In this document: positions 27,298-34,633 of the stretch, piece by piece
Layout of the letters: every line of letters starts with the position of its first letter
Position numbering within the stretch: position 1 is the stretch's first letter
Origin: SZUA-451 sp034721895
GTDB taxonomy: Bacteria > Campylobacterota > Campylobacteria > Campylobacterales > Sulfurovaceae
Direction of reading: 5' to 3'
NCBI GenBank assembly: GCA_034721895.1
Contig: JAYEND010000001.1
Coordinates: 62,001 to 126,000, forward strand
Length of the DNA: 64,000 nt
Translations under genes and position numbers: made by a program
Notes under the pieces: generated by a model
Told to the model about the DNA's origin: nothing
Database searches by the model: none
Seen by the model: only the letters and a program-made list of their open reading frames with translations

Positions 27298-28404
27298 ATG
27301 AAAGCAACAGAACGATTTTTCGGATTTGAGGAGGATTTCAGGGAGCCTTTTGCCAGGGATCGGGACAGAGTGCTGCACTGCAGTTCGTTTCGGAGGCTGG
27401 AGTACAAGACGCAGGTCTTTCTGAATCATGAGGGGGATTATTTCCGTACTCGGCTGACCCATTCCCTGGAGGTAAGCCAGATCGCCCGAACGCTTTCGCG
27501 GATGCTGGGGCTCAATGAGACGCTATCGGAGGTGATCGCACTGTCACATGATCTGGGACATACACCTTTTGGGCATACCGGAGGGGATGTACTGGATGCA
27601 TTGCTGCGGGAGGATGGACGGCCTTTTGGTTTTGAACACAATTTCCAGTCTTTTCGTGTTTTGACTCAGCTGGAAAAACGGTATAAAGATTTCAATGGGC
27701 TGAATTTGACCTTTGCAACACTCGAAGGGGTACTGAAACACTCTTACCCTTACAAAAAACCTTTTCTTGAAGATATTGACAATCGTTTCCAACTGGGAAA
27801 ACATCCTTCACTTGAAGCGATGGTGGTTGACCATGCCGATGAGATCGCTTATACCAGTCATGATATCGATGATGGTATCAAATATGGCTTGATCGGCTTT
27901 GATGATCTGATGGAGAATAAATTGGTGCAGCGTGTTGATATGATGGTAATGGAAGAAGGTATATCGAGGGGAGAGAAGCTTTATCGTCACCGTTTCGTGG
28001 CAGCCCTGATTAAGCTGCTTGTAGAGGACTTCATCTCCAATTCGCGAGAGGGAGCGGAATATTATCATTCTGACAGTCCGCTTTGTGCAAAGATTGATGC
28101 AATGGAAAAATTATCGGTAGGATTCAGCTCTGGGACAGCAACAGAGTTAAAAAAACTCAAAAAACTACTGCGCCAGAAACTCTATCTTCATCAAAAGATC
28201 GTGGAGAAGATGTATGCGGGAAAACAGTGTATCAAAGGACTTTATGCGGCATTTAGAGACGATAATGACCTCTTGCCGGAATATCAAAAAGAACTACTGA
28301 AAGTACGGAATGAGCAGCGTGTGATCGCCGATCATATCGCTTCGATGACAGACCGCTTCGCACTGAAGAGTTATCACGGGATCTATGGACTTGGTTTGAA
28401 TTAG
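27298..28404 (+). CDS. dgt: dGTP triphosphohydrolase-like HD protein
   Basis: 368 residues with HD-domain motifs: RLTHSLEV (metal His), LSHDLGHTPFGHTGG (His-Asp), and DHADEIAYTSHDI-DDG further on (Asp). dGTPases remove triphosphate from dNTPs and shape the nucleotide pool. AAGGG precedes the ATG. The C-terminal half is more variable. It may act on several dNTPs, as family members differ. Confidence 0.88.
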   Translation: MKATERFFGFEEDFREPFARDRDRVLHCSSFRRLEYKTQVFLNHEGDYFRTRLTHSLEVSQIARTLSRMLGLNETLSEVIALSHDLGHTPFGHTGGDVLDALLREDGRPFGFEHNFQSFRVLTQLEKRYKDFNGLNLTFATLEGVLKHSYPYKKPFLEDIDNRFQLGKHPSLEAMVVDHADEIAYTSHDIDDGIKYGLIGFDDLMENKLVQRVDMMVMEEGISRGEKLYRHRFVAALIKLLVEDFISNSREGAEYYHSDSPLCAKIDAMEKLSVGFSSGTATELKKLKKLLRQKLYLHQKIVEKMYAGKQCIKGLYAAFRDDNDLLPEYQKELLKVRNEQRVIADHIASMTDRFALKSYHGIYGLGLN

Positions 28405-28470
28405 GGGTTTTGACAGGCTTTTCTTTTGCACACTTCAAAGCCCTTGACAAATCAGGAGGATTGTGTCAAA

Positions 28471-28500
28471 CTGCCCACTGCCCACTGCCCACTGCCCACT
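28471..28500. repeat. Heptad array C1 (CTGCCCA family)
   Basis: Four perfect CTGCCCA units plus CT. The array abuts the stop codon of purB, which begins at 28500 on the minus strand. Confidence 0.85.
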
Positions 28501-29828
28501 TATTTGAAAACTCTCTGGAATATCTTGTCAACATTCTTGGTGTAGTAATCGTAGTTGAAGCATTCACGAATCTGCTCTTCGCTGAGTTTTTCACCCAGCT
28601 CTTTGTCTTCGAGGAGATATTGGAGATAGAGACTTTCGCCTTTTTCGTTGGTTGTCGGTTTGCCCTGCTGGATCTCATCCCAGACCTTCATCGCATTTCT
28701 CTGAACGAACTTATAAGCATCTTCGCGGCTGACACCGGCCTTGGGAAGTTCAAGAAGTACACGCTGGGAAAAGACAAGCCCACCGGTAAGATTGAGATTT
28801 TTCATCATATTTTCAGGCATGACGGTGAGGTTGGCGATGACATTGTCGAAGCGGTGCAGCATGAAGTCAGTCGTGATAAATGAATCAGGCAGCCAGAAGC
28901 GCTCCGTTGAGCTGTGTGAAATATCCCTTTCGTGCCAGAGTGCGACATTTTCCATCGCGGGAACAGCAAAGGCTCGGATGATACGTGCCAGTCCTGTGAT
29001 GTTTTCTGTCAGGATCGGGTTTCGCTTGTGCGGCATCGCAGAGCTTCCTTTCTGTCCTTTGGCAAAGTACTCTTCACATTCATAGACCTCTGTTCGCTGC
29101 CAGTGTCGTACCTGAACGGCGAATTTTTCAATCGTTGATGCGAGCAGTGCCAAAGCAGTGGCAAGTCTGGCATAGCGATCACGCTGGATCACTTGGTTGC
29201 TTGCGGGTGCTGGCTCAAGTCCCAGTTCTTCGCAGGCATACTCTTCAAGTTCCAATGGCGCATGGGCAAAGTTCCCCATCGCTCCCGAGATTTGACCTAC
29301 GGAGATGACTTTCATGGTCTGCTCCAGATTTTCAAGGTGTCTTGCCATCTCGTCATACCAGACCGCAAGTACTAATCCAAAGGTGATCGGTTCACCATGA
29401 ATACCGTGGCTTCTTCCTACCATCAGTGTAAATTTATGCTCTTCAGCACGCATCTTGATGGATTCCATGACCATTTTGACATCTTTGATCACCAGTTCAA
29501 GGCTGGATTTCATCTGGAGTGCAACAGCAGTATCGACGGTATCACTGCTGGTCATTCCGTAATGAAACCAGCGGCTCTCTTCTCCCAGAGTCTCGGAAAC
29601 GCTTGTTGTAAATGCGATAAGGTCATGACGTGTGATCGCTTCTATTTCATCGATTCGTTCAACTGAAAATCCAGCTTTTTCGACAATATTCTGACAATCT
29701 TCATCCGGGATAAGCCCCAGCTTGTTCCAGGCTTTGACCACTGCTTTCTCTACATCCATCCAAGCCTGGTATTTAGCCTGCATTGTCCACTTGTCGCTCA
29801 TCTCTTTTCTGGCATATCGTTCGACCAT
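28500..29828 (-). CDS. purB: Adenylosuccinate lyase
   Basis: 442 residues of the aspartase/fumarase superfamily with the signature SSAMPHKRNPI near 270. It acts twice in purine synthesis: splitting SAICAR to AICAR and adenylosuccinate to AMP. It begins MVERYARKEM, as in Campylobacter homologues. Its stop codon touches a heptad repeat array. Confidence 0.95.
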   Translation of the reverse strand: MVERYARKEMSDKWTMQAKYQAWMDVEKAVVKAWNKLGLIPDEDCQNIVEKAGFSVERIDEIEAITRHDLIAFTTSVSETLGEESRWFHYGMTSSDTVDTAVALQMKSSLELVIKDVKMVMESIKMRAEEHKFTLMVGRSHGIHGEPITFGLVLAVWYDEMARHLENLEQTMKVISVGQISGAMGNFAHAPLELEEYACEELGLEPAPASNQVIQRDRYARLATALALLASTIEKFAVQVRHWQRTEVYECEEYFAKGQKGSSAMPHKRNPILTENITGLARIIRAFAVPAMENVALWHERDISHSSTERFWLPDSFITTDFMLHRFDNVIANLTVMPENMMKNLNLTGGLVFSQRVLLELPKAGVSREDAYKFVQRNAMKVWDEIQQGKPTTNEKGESLYLQYLLEDKELGEKLSEEQIRECFNYDYYTKNVDKIFQRVFK

Positions 29829-29929
29829 TTCATCACCCCTGTCTTACAAAAATTAGGGTACTATTCTACCAAAACCGTAGTTATAATACGGTAAAGGGCA
29901 CCTCTAAAAACTATTAGTTTGTTGACTTC

Positions 29930-29990
29930 GGAAGCGGAGAGATCTACTCTCGCCATCTATATATTTGGTGGGACTAAAGTCTCCACTTCC
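29930..29990. repeat. Imperfect hairpin before the RluA-type gene
   Basis: GGAAGCGGAGA (29930-29940) and TCTCCACTTCC (29980-29990), arms of 11 bp with one mismatch, followed by five T. Related in sequence to the hairpin at 18473-18510 between pyrG and recJ. Confidence 0.4.
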
Positions 29991-30010
29991 TTTTTGCGGA
30001 AAGGTGAAAT

Positions 30011-30940
30011 GTGCCATTTGTAAAAAAGAACTTTCATGTCGGAGAGGAAATCCGTGCTTTCCTTTTTCTGATAAGACATTTTGGCATGAGTCAGGGCGAA
30101 GCACAGCGACTGATCGCCAGAGGAAGACTTTTGGTTGCCGGAGAGTCGATGATCGACAGGGCCGGTAATATACAAGGCGATATAGAGATCGTATATTTTG
30201 AACCCAAAGACAGAGGAGTGAAACCACTCTTCTACAATAAGGATTTTGCACTCTATGAAAAAGAGAGCGGTGTGCTTGTGCATCCAAAAACCATGAAAAC
30301 CCCCTACTCTCTACTTGATGAGATACGCACTCATGCCGGTGATCATGCCAATGCAGTGCATCGTATCGATATGGAAACCTCAGGGCTTTTGATGGCAAGC
30401 AAACATAAAAGGGCAGAGTCTTTTCTCAAAACCTCTTTTGAAAAGAGAACCATTAAAAAGTCTTATCTTGCCTGGGTAGACGGCTGTGTAGAGAAGTCAT
30501 TTTCGGTAGAAGTTCCTTTGAGGGTCAGGGATGACTATAGCGCTAATAAGCACAAGGTTTGTGTCAGTGCTGATGGCAAACACGCACTAACGTTTTTTGA
30601 ACCATTGGAGTATGATCCCCAATTAGGTGCGACACTTTTGGCTTGCTATCCGCATACAGGGCGTACGCATCAAATCCGTGTGCATTTGTTTCACGTGAAA
30701 CATCCTATCCTGGGCGATCCGATCTATGGTGTGTCCTTTGCTGCTGCCAATGATTATCTCGAAGGAAGGCTGTCCGATGAAGGGCGCATGAGAGAGATGG
30801 GAGCATCACGGCTCATGCTGCATGCACAAAGTTTGAAGTTTCACTACAAGTCTGATTTTGAGATACATAGCAAGGTGGATTTCAGGGGGATGAAAACGCT
30901 GATCTGTCTGAAAGTCGAGAGAAGGTTTAACAAGCGTTGA
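30011..30940 (+). CDS. RluA-family 23S rRNA/tRNA pseudouridine synthase
   Basis: 309 residues: an S4 RNA-binding domain (MSQGEAQRLIARGRLLV) then the RluA catalytic domain with HRIDMETSG holding the catalytic Asp and PHTGRTHQIRVHL near the end. It isomerises specific uridines in rRNA or tRNA. The start is a GTG at 30011 (no ATG gives the full S4 domain). A perfect parS site is embedded at 30687-30702, where it encodes FHVKH. Which position it modifies is not clear. Confidence 0.9.
   Translation: MPFVKKNFHVGEEIRAFLFLIRHFGMSQGEAQRLIARGRLLVAGESMIDRAGNIQGDIEIVYFEPKDRGVKPLFYNKDFALYEKESGVLVHPKTMKTPYSLLDEIRTHAGDHANAVHRIDMETSGLLMASKHKRAESFLKTSFEKRTIKKSYLAWVDGCVEKSFSVEVPLRVRDDYSANKHKVCVSADGKHALTFFEPLEYDPQLGATLLACYPHTGRTHQIRVHLFHVKHPILGDPIYGVSFAAANDYLEGRLSDEGRMREMGASRLMLHAQSLKFHYKSDFEIHSKVDFRGMKTLICLKVERRFNKR
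30687..30702. other. parS site 1 (ParB binding)
   Basis: TGTTTCACGTGAAACA, an exact match to the 16-bp consensus that ParB/Spo0J binds near bacterial origins. It lies about 8 kb from oriC1, inside the RluA-type gene. A second exact copy is at 32544-32559. Confidence 0.92.
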
Positions 30941-30991
30941 GAAATGGACACTCAGTGTTCAGGAAAGGGTTTTATTGTTGGGGCTCCTAAG

Positions 30992-31093
30992 CTACTTCTC
31001 TTCATCGCTCCGGGCTTCATAGATAAACCAACCAACGCCGATGACGACGACTGCTACGATAAAAAGAAAAAGAAATTCATCTATACCGGGCAT
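30992..31093 (-). CDS. Small single-TM peptide downstream of rlmN
   Basis: A 33-residue ORF, MPGIDEFLFLFIVAVVVIG then GWFIYEA and a charged RSDEEK tail: one transmembrane helix with a cytoplasmic tail. It starts 2 bp after the rlmN stop, with AAAGGA 5 bp before its ATG, so it is likely co-translated with rlmN. I do not know a family or function. Confidence 0.6.
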   Translation of the reverse strand: MPGIDEFLFLFIVAVVVIGVGWFIYEARSDEEK

Positions 31094-31095
31094 AC

Positions 31096-32181
31096 TTATC
31101 CTTTATGATCACTAGTTTCTGATGAAAGCTCCTGCTCTCTCAGCTGTCCGCAGGCTGCACTGATATCCAGTCCCTTGGATTCTCTGATGGTGCATAGTAA
31201 TCCTCTTTGTGTTAAATAGTCCTGAAAGCAGATCATATCTTTCTCTTCAGGCCTTTTAAACTCTGTGCCGCCATAAGGGTTAAAATAGATAAGATTGACT
31301 TTGGCTTTGATGCCATTGAGCAGTTTGAGAAGTTTTTTTGCGGCGGAGATGTCATCATTGACATCTTTGATGACAAGATACTCGAACATGACCCTCTTTC
31401 GATCATTGACAGGAAAGTTTTTAACTGCATTGATAATCGATTCAATATTGTAAGCCTTGTTAATAGGCATCAACTGTTGGCGCAACTCATCGTCAACAGC
31501 ATGGAGGGAGATGGCAAGGTTGATTCCAAGCTCCATCTTTCCAAGCTTTTCGATCTTGCTGCTGAGTCCGCTGGTTGACACGGTTTGTCTATGTGGTGAG
31601 ATCGCCATACCTTCCGGGTCGGCAAATATTTTGATAGCTTTGGCCACATTCTCAAGGTTGTCAAGTGGCTCTCCCATGCCCATGTAGACGATATTGACAC
31701 GGCGGTTGGCATCGATATCATTATCCTTCTTGATCATCAAAAGCTGGGAGATAATTTCACCTGCTGTGAGGTTACGCATAAAGCCGCCTTTGGCTGTCAG
31801 GCAAAAGGCGCACCCAACCTTGCACCCAACCTGGGAAGAGATGCAGACGGTGTATCTTTTTTGGTGTTTGATCGATCCATCTTCATGGTACTGTTCACCT
31901 CTCATCAGAAGCAGTACAGCTTCGACCGTATGACCGTCATAAAGCTCGAAAAGATACTTTCGGCTGCCATCCCTGCTATCTTGTACCAAAATCGTTTTAA
32001 GAGGCGTTAGCGTGAACTCTTCCTCAAGTTTTGCCCGCATCTCTTTGGGGAGGTTCCGCATCTCCTCAAAAGTTGAGGCATATTTATGATAAGTCCAGTT
32101 ATAGATTTGCTTGGCACGAAAGGAGGGCTTGATCATTTCTCCCAGTTCTTCTTTGGTATAGTCTTGTAGTATTTTCTTCAT
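31096..32181 (-). CDS. rlmN: Dual-specificity 23S rRNA/tRNA A2503/A37 methyltransferase RlmN
   Basis: 361 residues, radical-SAM fold with the C-x3-C-x2-C motif in GCKVGCAFCLTAKGG and the later GMGEPLDN stretch. The catalytic Cys near the C-terminus (DISAACGQL) is present. It methylates C2 of A2503 in 23S rRNA and A37 in some tRNAs, needing the [4Fe-4S] cluster. Confidence 0.95.
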   Translation of the reverse strand: MKKILQDYTKEELGEMIKPSFRAKQIYNWTYHKYASTFEEMRNLPKEMRAKLEEEFTLTPLKTILVQDSRDGSRKYLFELYDGHTVEAVLLLMRGEQYHEDGSIKHQKRYTVCISSQVGCKVGCAFCLTAKGGFMRNLTAGEIISQLLMIKKDNDIDANRRVNIVYMGMGEPLDNLENVAKAIKIFADPEGMAISPHRQTVSTSGLSSKIEKLGKMELGINLAISLHAVDDELRQQLMPINKAYNIESIINAVKNFPVNDRKRVMFEYLVIKDVNDDISAAKKLLKLLNGIKAKVNLIYFNPYGGTEFKRPEEKDMICFQDYLTQRGLLCTIRESKGLDISAACGQLREQELSSETSDHKG

Positions 32182-32198
32182 TATCCAGTGAGCAAATA

Positions 32199-32226
32199 GT
32201 AACTTGTAACTTGTAACGAGTAACTA
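32199..32226. repeat. Heptad array D1, left arm of a palindromic pair
   Basis: Four units: GTAACTT, GTAACTT, GTAACGA, GTAACTA. Its end pairs with the inverted array D2: the 15-mer at 32215-32229 is the exact reverse complement of 32262-32276. Confidence 0.8.
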
Positions 32227-32264
32227 TGGCAGGATTTAAAGCGATGCTCGCATATCATAATCCA

Positions 32265-32299
32265 TAGTTACTCGTTACTCGTTACTCGTTATTCATTAC
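32265..32299. repeat. Heptad array D2, right arm of a palindromic pair
   Basis: Five units: TAGTTAC, TCGTTAC, TCGTTAC, TCGTTAT, TCATTAC. It overlaps the stop codon (32289-32291) and last codons of the nucleoside phosphorylase gene. With D1 it can form a long hairpin over the ~30-bp spacer. Confidence 0.8.
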
Positions 32300-32903
32300 C
32301 AATTCTCCTTCTCATATATTCAGTTAATTGCTTCATTGCTTCATGGTGATTATCCATAAATGTTTGATGGGCATATTTGTCACAGTAGTTGGTTACGATA
32401 AAAACACCGCCGGCAGGAATGCCCAGTTCTTCTGCAACCTTGAGAACAGCATAGAATTCCATATTTTCCAGTTCTATATTGTTTTCCAGGTAGTGCCTGG
32501 AAACTTCTTTATTGATAGTAATGTAATTACTTGAGTTAACAATTGTTTCACGTGAAACATGAGAACCGTCAAGCAAATGAGAACTGCTTCTCGTTTGTAG
32601 GTCCGGAACCGTAGCGGTCGGAAGAAAATGAAGCCGCGAAGGCTCAGCAGTTGAGATGACATTATCTATCGGGGTGTAGTTGCCGTGGGTGAAAAAACTA
32701 TTTTCGATATTGGCTGCTGTTCTCGATTCGACAATATCAAAAATCTCTCTATTGCCATAACTTCCTGCAGTACCTACAAAGAGGAGAAATTCAGGAGGAT
32801 TGAGCAGGCATTGACGCGTCAGGTTGACAGCAGAGTGAACCATGCCGATACCGATAGGTGTAGCAAAATCAAACTGCTCTTTGTCTCCTGCACAAATAAT
32901 CAC
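32289..32903 (-). CDS. Nucleoside phosphorylase/nucleosidase superfamily protein
   Basis: 204 residues with the PNP/UDP-type core: GTAGSYG near 47 and ENMEFYAVLKVAEELG near 148. Members cleave N-glycosidic bonds (MTAN, futalosine hydrolase, PNP). The protein is shorter than typical PNP and I cannot choose among them; an MqnB-like role in menaquinone synthesis would fit the phylum. The start is GTG at 32903, fixed by an in-frame stop (the hisF TAA) just upstream, with AAGG at the SD position. A perfect parS lies in it at 32544-32559. Confidence 0.75.
   Translation of the reverse strand: MIICAGDKEQFDFATPIGIGMVHSAVNLTRQCLLNPPEFLLFVGTAGSYGNREIFDIVESRTAANIENSFFTHGNYTPIDNVISTAEPSRLHFLPTATVPDLQTRSSSHLLDGSHVSRETIVNSSNYITINKEVSRHYLENNIELENMEFYAVLKVAEELGIPAGGVFIVTNYCDKYAHQTFMDNHHEAMKQLTEYMRRRIGNE
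32544..32559. other. parS site 2 (ParB binding)
   Basis: A second exact TGTTTCACGTGAAACA, 1.86 kb from the first, inside the nucleoside phosphorylase gene where it encodes VSRET. Confidence 0.92.
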
Positions 32904-32904
32904 T

Positions 32905-33669
32905 CTAGCGCCTTACCGGGATATTTTCACTATACAGATAGGCTTTGAGATCCATGATATCGATCTCTTTGAAGTGGAAGATGGATGCCGCCAAAGCAGC
33001 ATCAGCCTGGCCTATGGTGAAGGCTTCTTTGATATGCTCCATGGTTCCGGCACCGCCGCTGGCGATGATGGGGATATTGACCACCTCGTTGATCCGCCGG
33101 TTGAGTTCATTATCAAAACCGGCTTTGGTGCCATCAGCATCCATCGATGTGACCAACAGTTCTCCGGCACCCCGTTCATAGACTTCCCTGGCCCAGTAAA
33201 TGGCATCGATACCGGTATCGTTCCTGCCGCCGTGAGTAAAGATATGCCATTTATCATCAGAAATACGCTTGGCATCAATGGCGACGACGATACATTGCGA
33301 ACCGAAACGTTTGGCACTTTCGTTGATAAACTCAGGGCGTTTGATCGCAGCGGAGTTGATGCTGACTTTATCGCATCCCACATTCAGCAGGCTGTAGATA
33401 TCTTCCAGTTTTCGAATACCCCCACCGACAGTCAGTGGAATGAAGACCTCTTCAGCCACTTTTTTTACGACATCCACGATGGTGTCCCTGCCCTCATGAC
33501 TGGCACCGATATCAAGAAAAGTAATTTCATCAGCACCCTCTTCATTATAACGCTTTGCTACTTCGACGGGGTCTCCCGCATCACGCAGTCCGACGAAGTT
33601 GATACCTTTGACGACACGGCCTTCATTGACGTCCAGGCAGGGTATGATTCGTTTGGCAAAATAATCCAT
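32905..33669 (-). CDS. hisF: Imidazole glycerol phosphate synthase, cyclase subunit
   Basis: 254 residues, the usual size. The TIM barrel begins KRIIPCLDVNEGRVVKG; Asp residues CLDV and VAIDAKR match the catalytic pair. It pairs with HisH to form the imidazole ring in histidine synthesis. A longer frame to 33747 exists, but the ATG at 33669 gives a normal N-terminus. The next gene starts within a base of its stop. Confidence 0.95.
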   Translation of the reverse strand: MDYFAKRIIPCLDVNEGRVVKGINFVGLRDAGDPVEVAKRYNEEGADEITFLDIGASHEGRDTIVDVVKKVAEEVFIPLTVGGGIRKLEDIYSLLNVGCDKVSINSAAIKRPEFINESAKRFGSQCIVVAIDAKRISDDKWHIFTHGGRNDTGIDAIYWAREVYERGAGELLVTSMDADGTKAGFDNELNRRINEVVNIPIIASGGAGTMEHIKEAFTIGQADAALAASIFHFKEIDIMDLKAYLYSENIPVRR

Positions 33670-33793
33670 TATAGTCCATATGTATAGTTTGTTTATGTTA
33701 AAATTATACAAAAATAATCCAAAATAAGCAATAAAGGCCGCCTCCAAAGACTGTCTCTATAGACTTATAGTTGGATTTAAGGCATTTTAGGGT

Positions 33794-34633
33794 ATGATAA
33801 AAAGCAATTTAGCTGAATTTGCCAACAAGCGGTTTGGCCAAAATTTTTTGAAGAGTGATTATTATATACATCAAATCATCCAAGCGATGCCCGATGACGA
33901 CCTGAGGGTTGCAGAGATTGGGCCTGGCTTAGGTGATTTAACCAAAGAACTCGTAAGAGTGAGAAATGTCACAGCATTTGAAGTTGACAAGAGATTATGC
34001 GAGCATCTGAAAACCACTTTTGGAGAGCCTCTCGAAAAGGGAAGCTTTGAGCTGAAATGTGGAGATGTGCTTGAGCATTGGGGGGAGAAAAGCCTGCTGG
34101 ATGAACCCTATCATCTGGTAGCCAATCTACCCTACTACATTGCAACCAATATTGTCTTGAAAGCACTGAATGATTCATATTGCCAGTCTATACTGGTCAT
34201 GGTTCAGAAAGAAGTCGCAGTGAAGTTTGCTGCCCAACCGGGACAGAAGGAGTTTTCAGCCCTCTCTGTTTTGGCTGAAACAGCAGGGAAAGCAAAACTC
34301 TGTTTTGAGGTGGAACCCGAAGCATTCGTCCCTCCGCCCAAAGTGACTTCTGCAGTACTTTTGATTGAAAAAGACCATACAGAAGATGATGAGAATTTTG
34401 AAGCGTTACTGAGAGTTGCATTTCAGCAGCCGCGCAAAAAATTATCAAAAAATCTGATGGCTGCTTTTTCGAAAGACAAGATTGCAAACCTCTTTTCCAG
34501 GCTGGGTCTCGACCCGAACCTGCGACCGCATGAAGCTGAGACATCTATCTATCATCACTTATATAATGAATTGAAAAAGGATATTTTAGATGGACAACAA
34601 CCAAGGCAGCGGAAACGACGGACAAAATCCTAA
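33794..34633 (+). CDS. rsmA: 16S rRNA dimethyladenosine transferase
   Basis: 279 residues (KsgA). N-terminus KRFGQNFL, SAM motif EIGPGLGDLT and NLPYYI catalytic motif. It dimethylates A1518/A1519 of 16S rRNA. Its last 44 bp overlap the RNase J gene in another frame, so the two RNA-processing enzymes are likely coupled. Confidence 0.95.
   Translation: MIKSNLAEFANKRFGQNFLKSDYYIHQIIQAMPDDDLRVAEIGPGLGDLTKELVRVRNVTAFEVDKRLCEHLKTTFGEPLEKGSFELKCGDVLEHWGEKSLLDEPYHLVANLPYYIATNIVLKALNDSYCQSILVMVQKEVAVKFAAQPGQKEFSALSVLAETAGKAKLCFEVEPEAFVPPPKVTSAVLLIEKDHTEDDENFEALLRVAFQQPRKKLSKNLMAAFSKDKIANLFSRLGLDPNLRPHEAETSIYHHLYNELKKDILDGQQPRQRKRRTKS

Noticed and set aside
28471..28500. Possible CRISPR
   Set aside because: Units are 7 bp with no spacers; it is a simple tandem repeat.
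32226..32267. A 13-codon ORF (MAGFKAMLAYHNP) whose first 17 bases equal the start of narK
   Set aside because: A 17-base match is expected by chance at roughly this window size, there is no SD, and it lies inside the heptad palindrome.
33670..33747. Longer N-terminus for hisF
   Set aside because: HisF proteins begin near KRIIPCLDV; the extension is hydrophobic, AT-rich and has no SD.
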